Source: Mikania micrantha
Lineage: Eukaryota; Streptophyta; Magnoliopsida; Asterales; Asteraceae
Length of the DNA: 64,000 nucleotides
Direction: 5' to 3'
Assembly (NCBI GenBank): GCA_009363875.1
Contig: CM018690.1
Coordinates: 12,679,971 to 12,743,970, forward strand
The notes below the pieces were generated by a model. The model was not told where the DNA came from, ran no database searches, and saw nothing but the letters and a program-made list of their open reading frames with translations. The translations under genes were made by a program, and so were the position numbers. Positions 12,978 through 25,041 of the stretch are shown piece after piece. Position 1 is the stretch's first letter, and every line of letters starts with the position of its first letter.

Positions 12978-13389
12978 CACCAAATGAGGGTGATTCCTTT
13001 CATTTATTGCAGCCACCATCTCTCTCTAAACCCCAAATTCGCGAACCTATTCTCTCACTAGAAATCCAATCTTCAAACGCACGTATCTTGCTCGTTTCTT
13101 GACGGATTTAGGTGTTCTTGATGTCTACACGAAGCTCTTGAAGTCCTCTACAAGGAAGTACAAAGGATCTGAAGTTTTCACCGGCCAAATCAGAGGTGCG
13201 AAGCCATGAAAGAGTTCGAAAATTAGGGTTTTCATTCTTTTGTTTTATGTGTTTGATTATCACCTTAGAAACCGACTTTGGGGCTAAATCTTCGAACCCA
13301 CAACATTTAGAGGACGTGTTTACAAGTAGTCATAGCATGGGAATGGTTGGATTAAAGGAACGATGTTGGATGGTGGTGATGATAACAGG

Positions 13390-13880
13390 TTCGTCGGGGG
13401 GCTGCATCAGATGGGTCGCGAACCTTCAAGTCCTAGCCGAACCCGACCGGCCGAACCCTTGGCAAGTGGAGTGGCCGAACCTGTTGCGAAGCCCGGGGGA
13501 AGGGTGGCGAACCATCAACCTACGAACCTTGCTAGCCGAACCATTGTCATGAAAGAACCATGCATGGGACGAGCCTCCACCACCGAACCCTAGCCGAAGC
13601 TTCCATTTGGCCGAACCCTTGTCAGCCACCCGCGAACCTGAGTCGCCGAACCCTCTGTGCATGGGCCGAACCCATCTCATTTCAGACGAACCTAATGATA
13701 GACACGAACCCATGAGCTGCCATGTCACGAACCTGTGGGTGTTAACATGCACGAACCATTACCAGCTAAACATTCACCGAACCTATGTTGCATCCATGCG
13801 AACCCTTGATCACCACATCATTAGCCGAACCTCAACCCTAAATGGACTCGAAGGTTCGATGACTAGTGGCCGAACCTTCT
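13390..13880 (+). repeat. CGAACC-dense degenerate repeat
   Basis: About 20 occurrences of (C)CGAACC at irregular spacings, many as GCCGAACCC. Frames crossing it (13196-13552 and others) are low-complexity and unlike any protein family I know. Confidence 0.6.
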
Positions 13881-13959
13881 GATAAATCTCTATCAGGGTT
13901 CGCTGCATGGAGGCTGTGACCATCTTCTTTCTAGCCGAGAAAATCCATAGCCCAAATGG

Positions 13960-14200
13960 CATATTTGATTCGGCCCAACAACCCACTTAACCGGCCCATA
14001 CGCATGCTCAAGGCCCAATAACAAATGCATAGGCCCAACAGAAAGAGTTTGGCCCAATGAGTTTGTTTCGACCCACTCATGGCCCAATAGGCGGCCCATG
14101 CGTAAATCATTGAGCCGGACCGTAAACCCACGTGGCCATGAGAACTTGTGGGGCCCATGACTAACCTTTCGGCCCAATCTCGGCCTCTTTGGCCCACTTG
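13960..14200 (+). repeat. GGCCCA-dense block
   Basis: Around a dozen GGCCCA/GGCCCAATA motifs within 240 bases, directly after the CGAACC block. GGCCCA is the core of plant site II/TCP-bound promoter elements. Whether it acts here is unknown; it may simply be an amplified low-complexity unit. Confidence 0.55.
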
Positions 14201-14984
14201 GAATAAGGGTCTAAAACATTTTAACATATCTTTAAATTACATGTTAAACAATGGTTATCAAATTCATCAACACTTGTTATTTTTATGCATACAAGTTGTG
14301 CATAAAAGAACATGACACTTTCTTTTTCATCAATCAATTATCGATCAAGTGACTCAATCATGATATCCAAATTCACACAACATTCTTAAACATGAGAACA
14401 AGTATTCAAGAGATAATCAAGATCATGATAACACAAGTTAATCAATCAAACAAAGAATACAATATCATAAATCTTATATTTTATGTATGATTACAATGAT
14501 ATAGGAACCAGTTAAAAGTCTTATTTGCTACTTGCTACTTGTTCTAGTTCAGAGTATACTGCAGTCAGGTGAGAACATTAGCCCCTCTTTTACTGTTTTA
14601 CAACTGTTTTGGGGTGGAACACGTGACCAAATACTCTTATTACAATCATATTTCATGATACAGGATTTATGCTACTTTACAAACATTACAGGTTCACTGT
14701 ACAAATTCAACGGATTCATCAACTGTTTTAAAGGATTTTATCAACTGTTAAACGTTTTCTACTAAAAAGGTTTTATAAAGGTTCTTTAAACTGTTTTATA
14801 TCAGTTTACTCAAATGGTTTTATAAATGATAAACACTTTTAAATAATGGGATTTATAAACTCTTTTACTATAAACTCGTGTTTTCGAAAATAATATGTTA
14901 TAACCTTGTTACTATACAAGGACACTGTTTTCAGTATTAAATCAAAAGTTTCAAAACAAGGTATTCAATCAATAGTTTTCATGA

Positions 14985-15112
14985 TGGTGTTCAAACAAAG
15001 GATTCAATTCAGGGTATTCAAGCAAGGTTTTCAAATCATGGCATTCAAGCAAGGTTTTCAAATCATGGTATTCAAGCAAGGCTTTCAAATCAAAGTATTC
15101 AAAAGCATGGTG
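14985..15112 (+). repeat. 27-bp tandem repeat, 3-4 copies
   Basis: The unit 'ttcaagcaaggttttcaaat' plus 'catggta' repeats with few changes. It lies inside LTR D. Confidence 0.7.
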
Positions 15113-15870
15113 TTCATCGTTGTGAACAAACTTATACACACATCAAGTTACATATTCATTTAGCGTTAGTACTGGGTGATCACAACAAGGGAAAGCGGAC
15201 ACATTTGGTTACGCCAAAGCTGGAGTTAGCTTTTAAATTTGTTTTAAAAGCTAACTGCAGAATTGGATGCATTATGGTTATTCAAAGATGCTGATAAATT
15301 TTCTGACTCCAAACGTAGTTTGGGACTTGATTATATGTTGGCTTTTCTAGGAAACAGTCTTTTGATTGTTTGCACACGTATTCATACTTGATGTTAGTTT
15401 GGGTTGCAACCATCCATGTATTTTCATTCACTGCTTTATACATATGCCTTACAATACAGATTCATATCTCCAAATTGTTAAACCTATTGTTCTCACCAAC
15501 TACTTTTGTAGTTGATAGTTACTTTTCACGTGTTTCAGGTAATCAGGTTTAAGACATTCTAAAGGACAACTAAGGAGACCGTTTTAAGATAGAACAAGAT
15601 GAAGAAACAAGCTAGGATGGATTTAGAAACACATTAAAATCCTGATTGTTTAATTGTCTTGTTTGAAGTCTTATTTTGTAAACAATATTTTTGGGTATGT
15701 AGTTGTCATTCTTTTGGTAGATAGATAGAATGTCTGTAACTAAAACAATGGTCTAAACTTTATGAAACCTAGTAACACATTGTGGTTGTTCTTATTCAAT
15801 ACTTGTGCATGATTCAACCATTGATCGTCACCGCGCCGTGGATTACGCACGCGGCGCAGGGGGTGTGACA

Positions 15871-18141
15871 ACCATCCGAGCTTATCTTCCCCAAAACACT
15901 CTCAAACCCCCTGATCCTACCATTGGAAGCCATTAGAACCCATCTTGGAGCTTGGAAGTTTGGGAGGATCACCAAGAACTCAAAGGAAGCCATTGTTGGA
16001 GCTCGAACACCACCATTTCCTTCTTGTTCCTATGCAAACCTGCTATCCAGGAGCTCTAGAAGTTGGTAGATTCGTCACCTCAGTCTTTGGGAACGCTAGA
16101 AGGTAGTTTTCATGGCTAATATGCACTCTTAACACACACAAACACGCATGCAAGCCTTAAAACTCACATGCAAGCTCACTAACCTTGCATGCACGAATTT
16201 TTAGTATTTTGAATCTGGGTTTGTTGATTATACCACTGATAATGATGATCTATGATGTTTGGATGATGTATTTTGATGTTTTATGATGATCCATGATGAT
16301 GTGGGTATATACAAGGTTTGATTTGTGTATAGATGAGGGAAATAATGACATGCATGCAAGATCTAGAGTGTATTAGATAATTTTGGATAGTCATACATGT
16401 TTATTGGTAATATTGGTGATGTATTGTAAGATTTGATATGAGTTAAATGGTTAAAAATGGATTATTTGAAGCACTTGCTATTTATAGTAACTTTTATGCT
16501 ACAACATGATGATGTGGATAGAAATATGAGCATGCATGTGTATATAAATGTCTTTTGGGTGATAATATGATTTTATGATGCAAAGGAAATTGATTTGGGA
16601 ATTGTTTCGGGTCATTTTGGACCTAGTTACTATATTTAGTAACTTTTCTAAGCTAAATATTGATAGATGATAATTTAGGCTAAATGGGTATGTTTAGATG
16701 ATGCTTGATGATATAAAATGATGTTATGTGATATAAAAATGAATTTGAAATGTTAGAATAATCATGTGATAAGTATTTATCATAGTTACTATTTATAGTA
16801 ACTTTATTTTGAGAAAACTTTATTTTGAAATGCAATACACGATTTGAACATGCTAAACGACTTAACATGATATGACATGATTATTGTATGTTAAGTTAGA
16901 TGAATCTTGATGTTAATCATGCTAGATATGGAAACTTTCCTTTTTAGGAAACTTTAATGAGCAATAATGACTTATATGATATGTGATCGTTTGCAGCTAT
17001 GTGTTATGTGCTAACATGATCACGTAGGACCAACAAGCATGCTAGAACCTTTAAAATGATATGTGTTATGGAACTTGCTAGAAATGGAAACTTACTATAA
17101 ATAGTAAGTTGTCCATGAACGCGATTTGCGCGTTTTGCACACAACGAGCACAATCACAAATGTTACACGAGTTACCATCAACTCACGGTTCACCAACGGG
17201 TCGTTGACTTGACACGGTCAAACACGGTCAATGTGGACCAGCACGGACAAACATAACAACCGAGGGTTGTTGAGCACAAACACGAGAACGAACACGAACA
17301 CGGTCACTTACACGAACTCACGTAAGCTATACAATATAGGTAGCCTGTGACCGACACATCTACCAAGCAGGAGCTTACGCATTTCCCGATTACAAACATT
17401 TCAAATAGGGAGAGAATACTTGTTGAATCGAGTCAAACAATATTACTGTACAAACATATTTGTGTATGCTGGTTTATTAGACAAACATAAGTGTTGTAAT
17501 CGTAACAAGCCCTCACAAAGTCTTACCGTTAATGTACAAACAACGAGGTGAGTTTGAATAGAGCTGTTTGGGTGTGACGAACCCCACGTGGCACAATACT
17601 GACCGGAGGTCGGGACACGTGAAATCTCGACCTATCTTGCCATGTTATTACGACACATGGCGGAGGCAAAGACTAAAAAGTCTAGTTCGATAGTGACGCA
17701 CTGACACTTGGAGCCTAGAGCTCGGGACTAACATTTTAATAAACAGCATGACACACGTTTTCTGATTATTATCTATGTATATCAAAACCTGTGAACTCAC
17801 CAACCAATGTGTTGACACTTTTTCTTAAACATGTATTCTCAGGTAACTAGCTGACTAGCATAAGGACAAGAATGCACTTAGAGAAAGAGCACACGATTTG
17901 CATTCATATTATGTAATTTGAAACAAACAGGTATTTACTATGTTATGTTTTGTTAAACCATGTAGTGTATGACAAATTATTTTCCGCTGCATTGACACTT
18001 GTATTTCCGCTGCAAACTATTTTGGTTAACTTATTTGATTTCAAACGCATATAAAATTCGTTCTATATGACCATGAGCTGTGATTCTGGCCACGTCACAC
18101 CCATGAGGACTGACACCACACGTTGGAATTTGGGGGTGTGA
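15871..18141 (+). mobile_element. LTR family E fragment, sense orientation
   Basis: It ends TTTGGGGGTGTGACA at 18141. It contains the typical late-LTR order 'aactcaccaac', 'ttctcaggta', 'aagaatgcac', and a run of short hairpins built on AGTAAC/GTTACT (16480-17110). The beginning is missing. Antisense relatives lie at 9892-11748. Confidence 0.5.
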
Positions 18142-18744
18142 CAGTTTTGGTCGAGAGTGAGTAGTAAGATCGAGAGAAAATGGTAAAGGTTTGAAGTGAG
18201 GAGTAAGGGTGTATTTTTATAAGATTTTTGGCTGTCACGAGTCCTTCGCGTACTGTCGTGGGGTTCTCCAGGGTTTTTAGCATACCGCCAAGGACAAAAT
18301 AGTCGAGCCCGGTTTCGGCCTTCATCGAGTACCGCCAAGAAGAAGATGATCGGTCATCGCGTACCGCGACGGGGTCAGTCACATACTGCGAAGACCTTGT
18401 CTTCATGATATTCAATTATGTTTATTTGGTTTTGTTTTGTGTTCCATTTGTATTCAATTCGTTATCGCTTTTACTTAGCATTTTTAACTCGATTCAACAT
18501 GTTGTTACGCATATGTTATAGTTTTATGTTCGAATTCTTGGGTTGTTAGTTTACCAACGTTCGTGATTCAAGACTTGTGTGTGCGAATTTGATAATTCTT
18601 CAAATTATCGTTTCAAAATTGTTCATGTGTGGATTCACGTGTCACACTAAATTAATCTAAATAAATTGTCACGTAGGAATAGATATTTAATTGATATTAA
18701 ATTTAAAAGTCGTTGCTGACCTGAATTTTACGGGGTGTCACACG
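18142..18744 (-). mobile_element. Antisense fragment of the 5' end of LTR D
   Basis: The reverse complement begins TGTGACACCCCGTAAAATTC and follows 11749-12300 block by block ('gacacgtg', 'cacgaacgttggt'). It also has several CGCGGTAC-like motifs (18243-18390). It is truncated where it meets LTR E at 18141. Confidence 0.6.
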
Positions 18745-19982
18745 TAGCGGCTGAAATTCAATTATGATTTTGAACATCAGAATGAAAATTTGATCTTATA
18801 TATATATATATATTAAAATGCTAATATAAGTGTTCGAAACAACTTTCGTAACTCTGACATAAAACCGTAAAGTTACTCAACGTAAGCGTGACCGACATAA
18901 AAAACGGGTCGTGTTTAGTTGTAAAATGTAGTATCAATAAACACAAACATATGATTAACAAATAAAACAACAAAAAAATTAATGATTATTATTTATTTAA
19001 GTAATATTATTGTTCATTTATGTTAATTCAATAATATAAAAAAAATTTTAAAAACTTAACACTCTAATACGCACCGCACTTAACTTGAGTTATACAACTT
19101 TAACGATATGAGTACTTCAACACGCTAGCAGTATCAATATCAAGAATAATAAAACATGGACGATTCAACCGCAATGACTATCAGTTGGTCATAAAACAAT
19201 AAACCGAACTATCACAAAAGCATGGGGTACTTCCAAAAAATATATAGGAACACAAATATAAGCTAACGATCCTAAAATCGTAGAACGAAAATAAAAAAAC
19301 TTTTACGTTATTTAACTACTATTATTATTTAATTACTATCAGTTACTGGCTAATATTATTTAATTATTAATTATTAAAGAAAAGGAAAACAAGTGTCGGA
19401 CGAGATTTGAACCATCGACGCTTTTGTATAAAGGTGCAAGCTTATGCTGCATTTGCAAAATTGAATGTTTTTGGAAAATATAAATATTTATTTAATATTA
19501 ATTATTATTTAATGAATAGTAACTAATGATTATTTTTCTTAGTAATTATTATATATATTAAAAGATAACTAAAATGAATAGTAACTAAACATATATTATA
19601 TTGAAATATCAAATATATATATATATATAGTGAAAAAAAAATTGTCATCTCTAGGGTTTCGGCGTTTTTGAATAAGGCAATGGTGATTTATTTGTTCTAA
19701 TTTAACCAAATGGATTTTTGCGTACAGATTTGGTTTTTGTTTTAATTTAACCAAATGGATGGTGTTCAGGATTTTGTTAGTAATTTTCTCTATTATTTTC
19801 GTAACATATTTGTATGGATTCTGTATGATTTTATGTTTATATGAGAAATTTGCATAGAGTTCGTAATAAAAAATTTGATATATAATACTCATTATCAGAA
19901 GTGTATTACAAATGAATATATATTAAAATGCATGACAAATGAATATTGAATATATTTATATAATATTGAATAGTAAATCTAA
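18745..19982. other. AT-rich gene-free stretch
   Basis: No credible gene. TA microsatellites lie near 18797-18815 and 19612-19628. A reversed 'gatttgaacc' patch near 19410 is faintly tRNA-like. Confidence 0.5.
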
Positions 19983-20978
19983 TCTATCTTATATAATAAA
20001 TGAAGGTTTTTTTTGCCACATGTCATGCAATGAGACATGTTTTGATTATTTTTCCCGCCTTAAATTTAGAGCATTAATCATTTGTTAACATTCCTTAATT
20101 AATAGTAATAATTTACAAATTTGAACAATTATTATAGTAATTTATTTTCTTGAAAAAAATCCAAGTATTCATTCTTAGTTTTTTTGTATGTATTAAATTT
20201 AATTTCAATTCAAGTTCATTTAACTGCGATAAGAAAAATATCTATATGATAATTTATATTTTAATAGAGTTAATATTTATCAATTACATAAAAATGCTAA
20301 TACATAGTTAAATGAAATATATTTAAGAATTAACTTTATAAAATTTATTATCGTCACTTTAAATTAATTTTTTAATGATTTATTTTAGAAGTGGCAATTT
20401 TTACTCATGTCAAAGGAAATAGGTTGGTTTGGCTAAACAATTGTAGTATAATGGGTTGAAATGAGTAACATCATAATATTGAATGGGTTGAGATGTGTAC
20501 CACTTAAACACAATGCGGATCAAGACGGGTAACCAAAAAAGTATGTAAATGCAATGAATTCAAACATTTAAGAATGATTAATAAATATTTGATGAGAAAA
20601 TCACTAAAAATTATCCAAATGGATTATTTGTTTACTTATAACACATCTTAAGTTAAATTAAATTGATGTTTTTTAAGAACAATCCATTTAGACCGAACTC
20701 ATTTTGCTTAAAACCTGTTCTAACCCGCACCATCCTGACCCGAACCCGTTCTGAACCGTTACCCAACCTGACCGAACCCGCCCATTTTGCCAGACATAAT
20801 TTATTTTAATGACTCTAAGTATTAACAATTTATATTGTATTTTATTCAACTTATACTTAACACAGTTTCCATAATTATTGCAATACATATGTTTTTTTAA
20901 GACATAACTTTTTTATTGTAAATTATATAACATTTAAATTACTTATTCAACCCGTGTGACACACGGGATATAACCTAG
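19983..20978 (+). mobile_element. Non-autonomous Helitron, about 1 kb
   Basis: The 5' end reads TCTATCTTATATAATAAATG after an A. The 3' end has an 8-bp palindrome (CCCGTGTG-A-CACACGGG, 20951-20967), a short AT spacer, then CTAG followed by T. This is the Helitron terminus pattern of TC start, 3' hairpin, CTRR end and A/T target. The interior has no helicase frame. The block at 20620-20790 is related to 23490-23700. Confidence 0.65.
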
Positions 20979-21000
20979 TATATATATATATATATATATC

Positions 21001-21382
21001 TATATTAATAGTAATGCATAGAAAAATAAATAGTAATGCGTAGGTGTCTGATCCATGTAATGTTGTTTTGAAAATTTAGATTTGGATCACTACAAATTTT
21101 TTTAACTTTTAAAAGTAGTAAACAGATATGAATGTATTAAATTTGATATATTTGCCTAGAGATTTAGATTTTTATTAAATTTAAAAGATTTACTTAGAGA
21201 TTTGGGTCTAGGTTGTCTCTCATCAACTACACCACTTCCTTGTAGGTTAGGATTTAAGGTTTAGTTCGTGAAGAAAGATTTGATTTTGCTATGTAACTTA
21301 TGTTTCTGCAAATAATATATAATATCTGTTCTCGGGAGTGTACTGTGATAACCCGCCGCAACGCGCAGGGGAATAAACCTAG
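21001..21382 (+). mobile_element. Helitron-like fragment with CTAG 3' end
   Basis: It ends in ACCCGCCGCAACGCGCAGGG, then 'gaataaac' and CTAG/T at 21379-21382. The last about 90 bases are repeated with few changes at 22285-22392. The 5' limit is not defined; the stated start is arbitrary. Confidence 0.4.
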
Positions 21383-22392
21383 TTTACATGAAACACTCAT
21401 TTCAAATTACATTATCATTATTATTATATATATTAAAAACCAACTGAAAGGAATAGTAAAGTTTTGTTTTTCGATTTTTGTCACCAAAACTTTTATATAA
21501 TATAAAGTTTTGTTTTTTCTATTTTAGCCACTAAAACTTTTAAAGTTTTGTTTTTTCTATTCTGGCCACTAAAACTTTTATATAATATAAAGTTTTGTTT
21601 TTTTGATTTTGGCCAGTAAAAGTAAAGTTTTGATTTTTCGATTTTGGTCACTAAAACTATTATATAATATAAAGTTTTGTTTTTTTTTGATTTTGGCACT
21701 AAAAGTAAAGTTTTGATTTTTCGATTTTGGTCACTAAAACTTTTATATAATATAAAGTTTTTTTTTCGATTTTGGCCACAAAAACTTTTAAAGTTTTGTT
21801 TTTTCGATTTTTGTCACTAAAACTGTAATATAATATAAAGTTTTTTTTTCGATTTTGGCCACTAAAACTTTTTAAAGTTTTGTTTTTTTTTTTTTTTGGT
21901 CACTAAAACTTTTAAATAACATAAAGTTTTGTTTTTTCGATTTTTGCCACTAAAACTTAATAGTAAGTTTTGTTTTTTCGATTTTGGTCACTAAAACTTT
22001 TATATAATATAAAGTTTTGTTTTTTCGATTTTGGCCACTAAAACTTTTTAAAGTTTTTTTTTAATTTTGGCCACTAAAACTCTTATATTATATAAAGTTT
22101 GTTTTTTCGATTATGGCCACTAAAACTTAATAGTAAAGTTTTGTTTTTTCGATTTTGGTCATTAAAATTTTTATATAATATAAAGTTTTGTTTATTTAAT
22201 TTTTGCCACTAAAACTTTCGAATTTTGTATAATTTTATGTTTATATATATATATATATATAATTGTATAGAGTTGGTGATGAAAGATTTGATTTTGCTAT
22301 GTAACTTATAATTTTGCAAATGATATATAATACCCGTTATCGGAAGTGTACTGTGATAACCCGCCGCAACGCGCGGGTGGGATTAAACCTAG
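21383..22392 (+). mobile_element. Helitron-like element filled by a tandem repeat
   Basis: It ends with a hairpin (CCCGCCGCAACGCGCGGG) and CTAG/T at 22389-22392, preceded by the same about 80-base terminal block as the neighbouring fragment. Most of the body is the tandem repeat at 21455-22215. The 5' end may be near 21425 ('tatatattaaaaaccaac'). No coding sequence. Confidence 0.5.
21455..22215 (+). repeat. AAAGTTTTG...CACTAAAACTTTT tandem repeat
   Basis: About 17 units of 'aaagttttgttttttcgatt' plus 'ttggccactaaaactttt'. Long units end in 'tatataatat' and alternate with short ones lacking that tail, which gives a compound period. Confidence 0.85.
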
Positions 22393-23799
22393 TTATTATT
22401 AATTTGTATTTTCAATTTTTAAATAGATTAACATAGAAAAATATCTATAAATACAAACTATATAAATAGTTTTATTATTTTTAAGCATATTTGTTTCATC
22501 ATATAATAAGAGAGATGAGAAAACTACAACTTAGTTTACGTAAATGGTAAAGTTTTTTATTTACTTTAATAAAATAATGATGACTTACATTTTAAAACTT
22601 CTTCCTATTGATTACGTAAGTGGATTACTCAAAGTCTAAAACATGCTATAAATTAACGTGGATGGGGTAATACAGGACATGTGGCGTCTAAGTATCTTTG
22701 GCCTAATTGGTAATGTGTTGAAAAGCTAATTCTCTAGTTTACTCTTAACAAATTATACACATAGTGGTACCCACTTTGACGCCATGAGGGTAGCCGTCCA
22801 CCTTAAATTTTTTTTAGCAGTATATGTGCGTTAAATTTCGATCTTCCTACTAAAATTTTGCAATTGTTCCATTTCACTTTTAATATATAAGTTCATTATT
22901 AGTTACCACTAACCAATTTTGAACAACTTTATTAAACATTTGTATATGTAACCTGACTTCTAAAGAAGAAAAACTTTTATTATATAATGAAACTCAAAAA
23001 ATCCTAAAAAAATTTCGCCTTTATAAAAAATATTTCTTGGTCCACCACTATGTAAATATATATGTGTGTGAATATTTATAAAATGTTTACATACCAAGAA
23101 ACTACAAAATCTTTTTTCCATTTCATATTTATGCCATTTTTTTTTTGTAACCTGTTAAGGTGTTATGTGTTATAATTTTGATTTTATCAGAATTTGCATT
23201 GTAATTTATTAATTATCTAAATTCAGCTTTATCAAAAAAACACATGTTCGTCGTCTTGTACATGTTTAAAGTTCGTCCAATCGTATTGTATATATTCATA
23301 AAGCAACCGTATCCATATCGCCAAACACCCCGAAATCTGATTCCTTACGCATCTTAATCATTCAATTCAAAAACTATCTAAAAAAAACTCTTAAAATATT
23401 ATAGCATCTACACCATGTACACCATCATGGACTCTAAGCTGGGTAACATAAAACTATGATAATATAATTTATTAAAATTAGTAAAAATGATTAATAATAT
23501 ATTTGATTAGAACGTATTCAAATTAACTATTTATTTATTTACAACCCACTTTAACTTAAACTAAATTGATTTCTTTTAAAACAACTCGTTAAGACCTAAG
23601 TTAATTTTACTTAAAACTCATATGAACTCCTACTTGTCATTTCTCAAACCTGTTATGACCCGTTACTCAACCTTACCGGCTCATTTTCGCATTCTGGCAT
23701 GCAACCAAGCCACCATCCAAATATCCAATCAAAAGATCTAGCATAAATACTACAGCTTGACAGCTTGTGGTAATATTGAAGTAATTTTCAATCGCTCTA
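22393..23799. other. AT-rich gene-free flank of element A
   Basis: No gene is seen. 23490-23700 contains a diverged copy of the 20620-20790 block. The last five bases, CTCTA (23795-23799), are the candidate left target duplication of element A; its partner is beyond the window. Confidence 0.5.
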
Positions 23800-25041
23800 T
23801 GTGACAGTTGTATACGAGAACTACGTCATTAATGAAGTAAGCACATTTGATCGTTCTAGAAATCCACTTTGATTTAATAATTTCAATTGTTACAGATTAA
23901 TAGTAAACGAGAAATGATGAACGTGGGCGAAAACCGTGCACAAAACGGAGTCTTGGATTGCCCGGAATCGTAAAAACGAAGAAAAATCACTAAGTGTTGG
24001 TCGACTGGACCCATCGCGGTATGCGATGGAGGGATTTAGAATCCTCCGCGGTACGCGATGCTTGCAAAATATCTAAGATTCCTCCGGAAATCGTCGCGGT
24101 ACGCGAAGACTTTTTAAGCACCTCGTCGCGGTACGCGACGAGTGTGGCGGTGGAATGATCTGATCCTTTTTATCAGATTTCATGCAAGTTTCATTTTATA
24201 ACTTCTTCTCGCTTCTGCTTCAAATCCAGGCGAAGAACCAGCTGCTTCCACCATCTAAACACCCTTCTGAAGCTGCCAAACTTCACGGATTTCACCCGGG
24301 AACGTGTTTTCAAGTCCTGATCATTGTTTTAACCGTAGAAATTCGCCAGATTAGGTAATGATTCGTTTAAACTTTCTAGTTTGATTTTGATTGATTAGAT
24401 CTTGATTTTGAACGTAATGACATAGTTAGGATTGTTGATTATTGCCTAGATGATGGCTAGGATCGATTATAAACAAAGAACAGGAAGTTCTAACGGTTAA
24501 ATCCTTGCTTTGATCCGTTGTAATGCCCGGTTTTCATGAAACCATACTTATGATTATAATGGTTTAACCCATTTGATTATGACAATGTAGGTGATTAGTT
24601 GGATTAATCCTTGAAATGCAAGGTTAAATCCAAGTATTTCAAACTAATCACAATCATTAACATACTCATTGGAACGATTATCTGATGTTTATGATAACAG
24701 TCAGATTAGTATGTTAAACATGGTTATTGCACCTATTATGATACTACATTGTGATATCTCATGATATTTGGGTAATCAATAACAAGGATTGATCATTCCT
24801 AAGCCATTAAAATTATCTAGAAACTGTTACAGTATCATAATCAACAACATTAACTATCTGGTTAATCAGAGATTATTCTGATTAATCAAGAGTGTCATCA
24901 ACTTTGAATTAGGATTCTAATGCAATGTAGGTTCCTACATTATCATACATTGTATGATATAACATTAAATTAACTAAATACATAACTAATATCGAGTTGA
25001 TGATTTACTAAGCAATGTCTTTGACATTGAACGTTCAGAAA
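23800..25041 (+). mobile_element. Element A 5' LTR, left part
   Basis: U3-side part of the LTR, interrupted at 25041 by element B. It contains four CGCGGTA(C/T)GCG motifs (24015-24140) followed by a 'ttttataacttcttctcgcttctgc' stretch that looks like a TATA/leader region. It aligns to 62789-63790 with roughly 15 differences per kb, counted by eye. Confidence 0.9.
25037..25041. repeat. Left target-site duplication of element B (AGAAA)
   Basis: It matches AGAAA at 44817-44821. Joining the flanks recreates 'gttcagaaagatctaatcag', which agrees with the equivalent place in the C LTR ('gttcagaaagatttaatatg'). Confidence 0.9.

Larger units (their letters stand above)
11749..15870 (+). mobile_element. 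LTR family D, about 4.1 kb, probably solo
   Basis: It starts TGTGACACCCCGTAAAATCC and ends GGGGGTGTGACA at 15870. An inverted copy of its first about 600 bases lies at 18142-18744. It holds a TATA box (12970), CGCGGTACGCC-type motifs near 12195, a CGAACC-rich block, a GGCCCA-rich block and a 27-bp tandem repeat. No primer site follows and the flanking pentamers (GTTTT, ACCAT) do not match, so it is not a clean solo LTR. Short frames within it are not credible genes. Confidence 0.5.

Noticed and set aside
13196..13882. Several overlapping 76-118 codon frames on both strands
   Set aside because: Created by the stop-poor CGAACC repeat; no domain, no codon signal.
11744..15875. Clean solo LTR D with a target duplication
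   Set aside because: Flanking pentamers GTTTT and ACCAT do not match.
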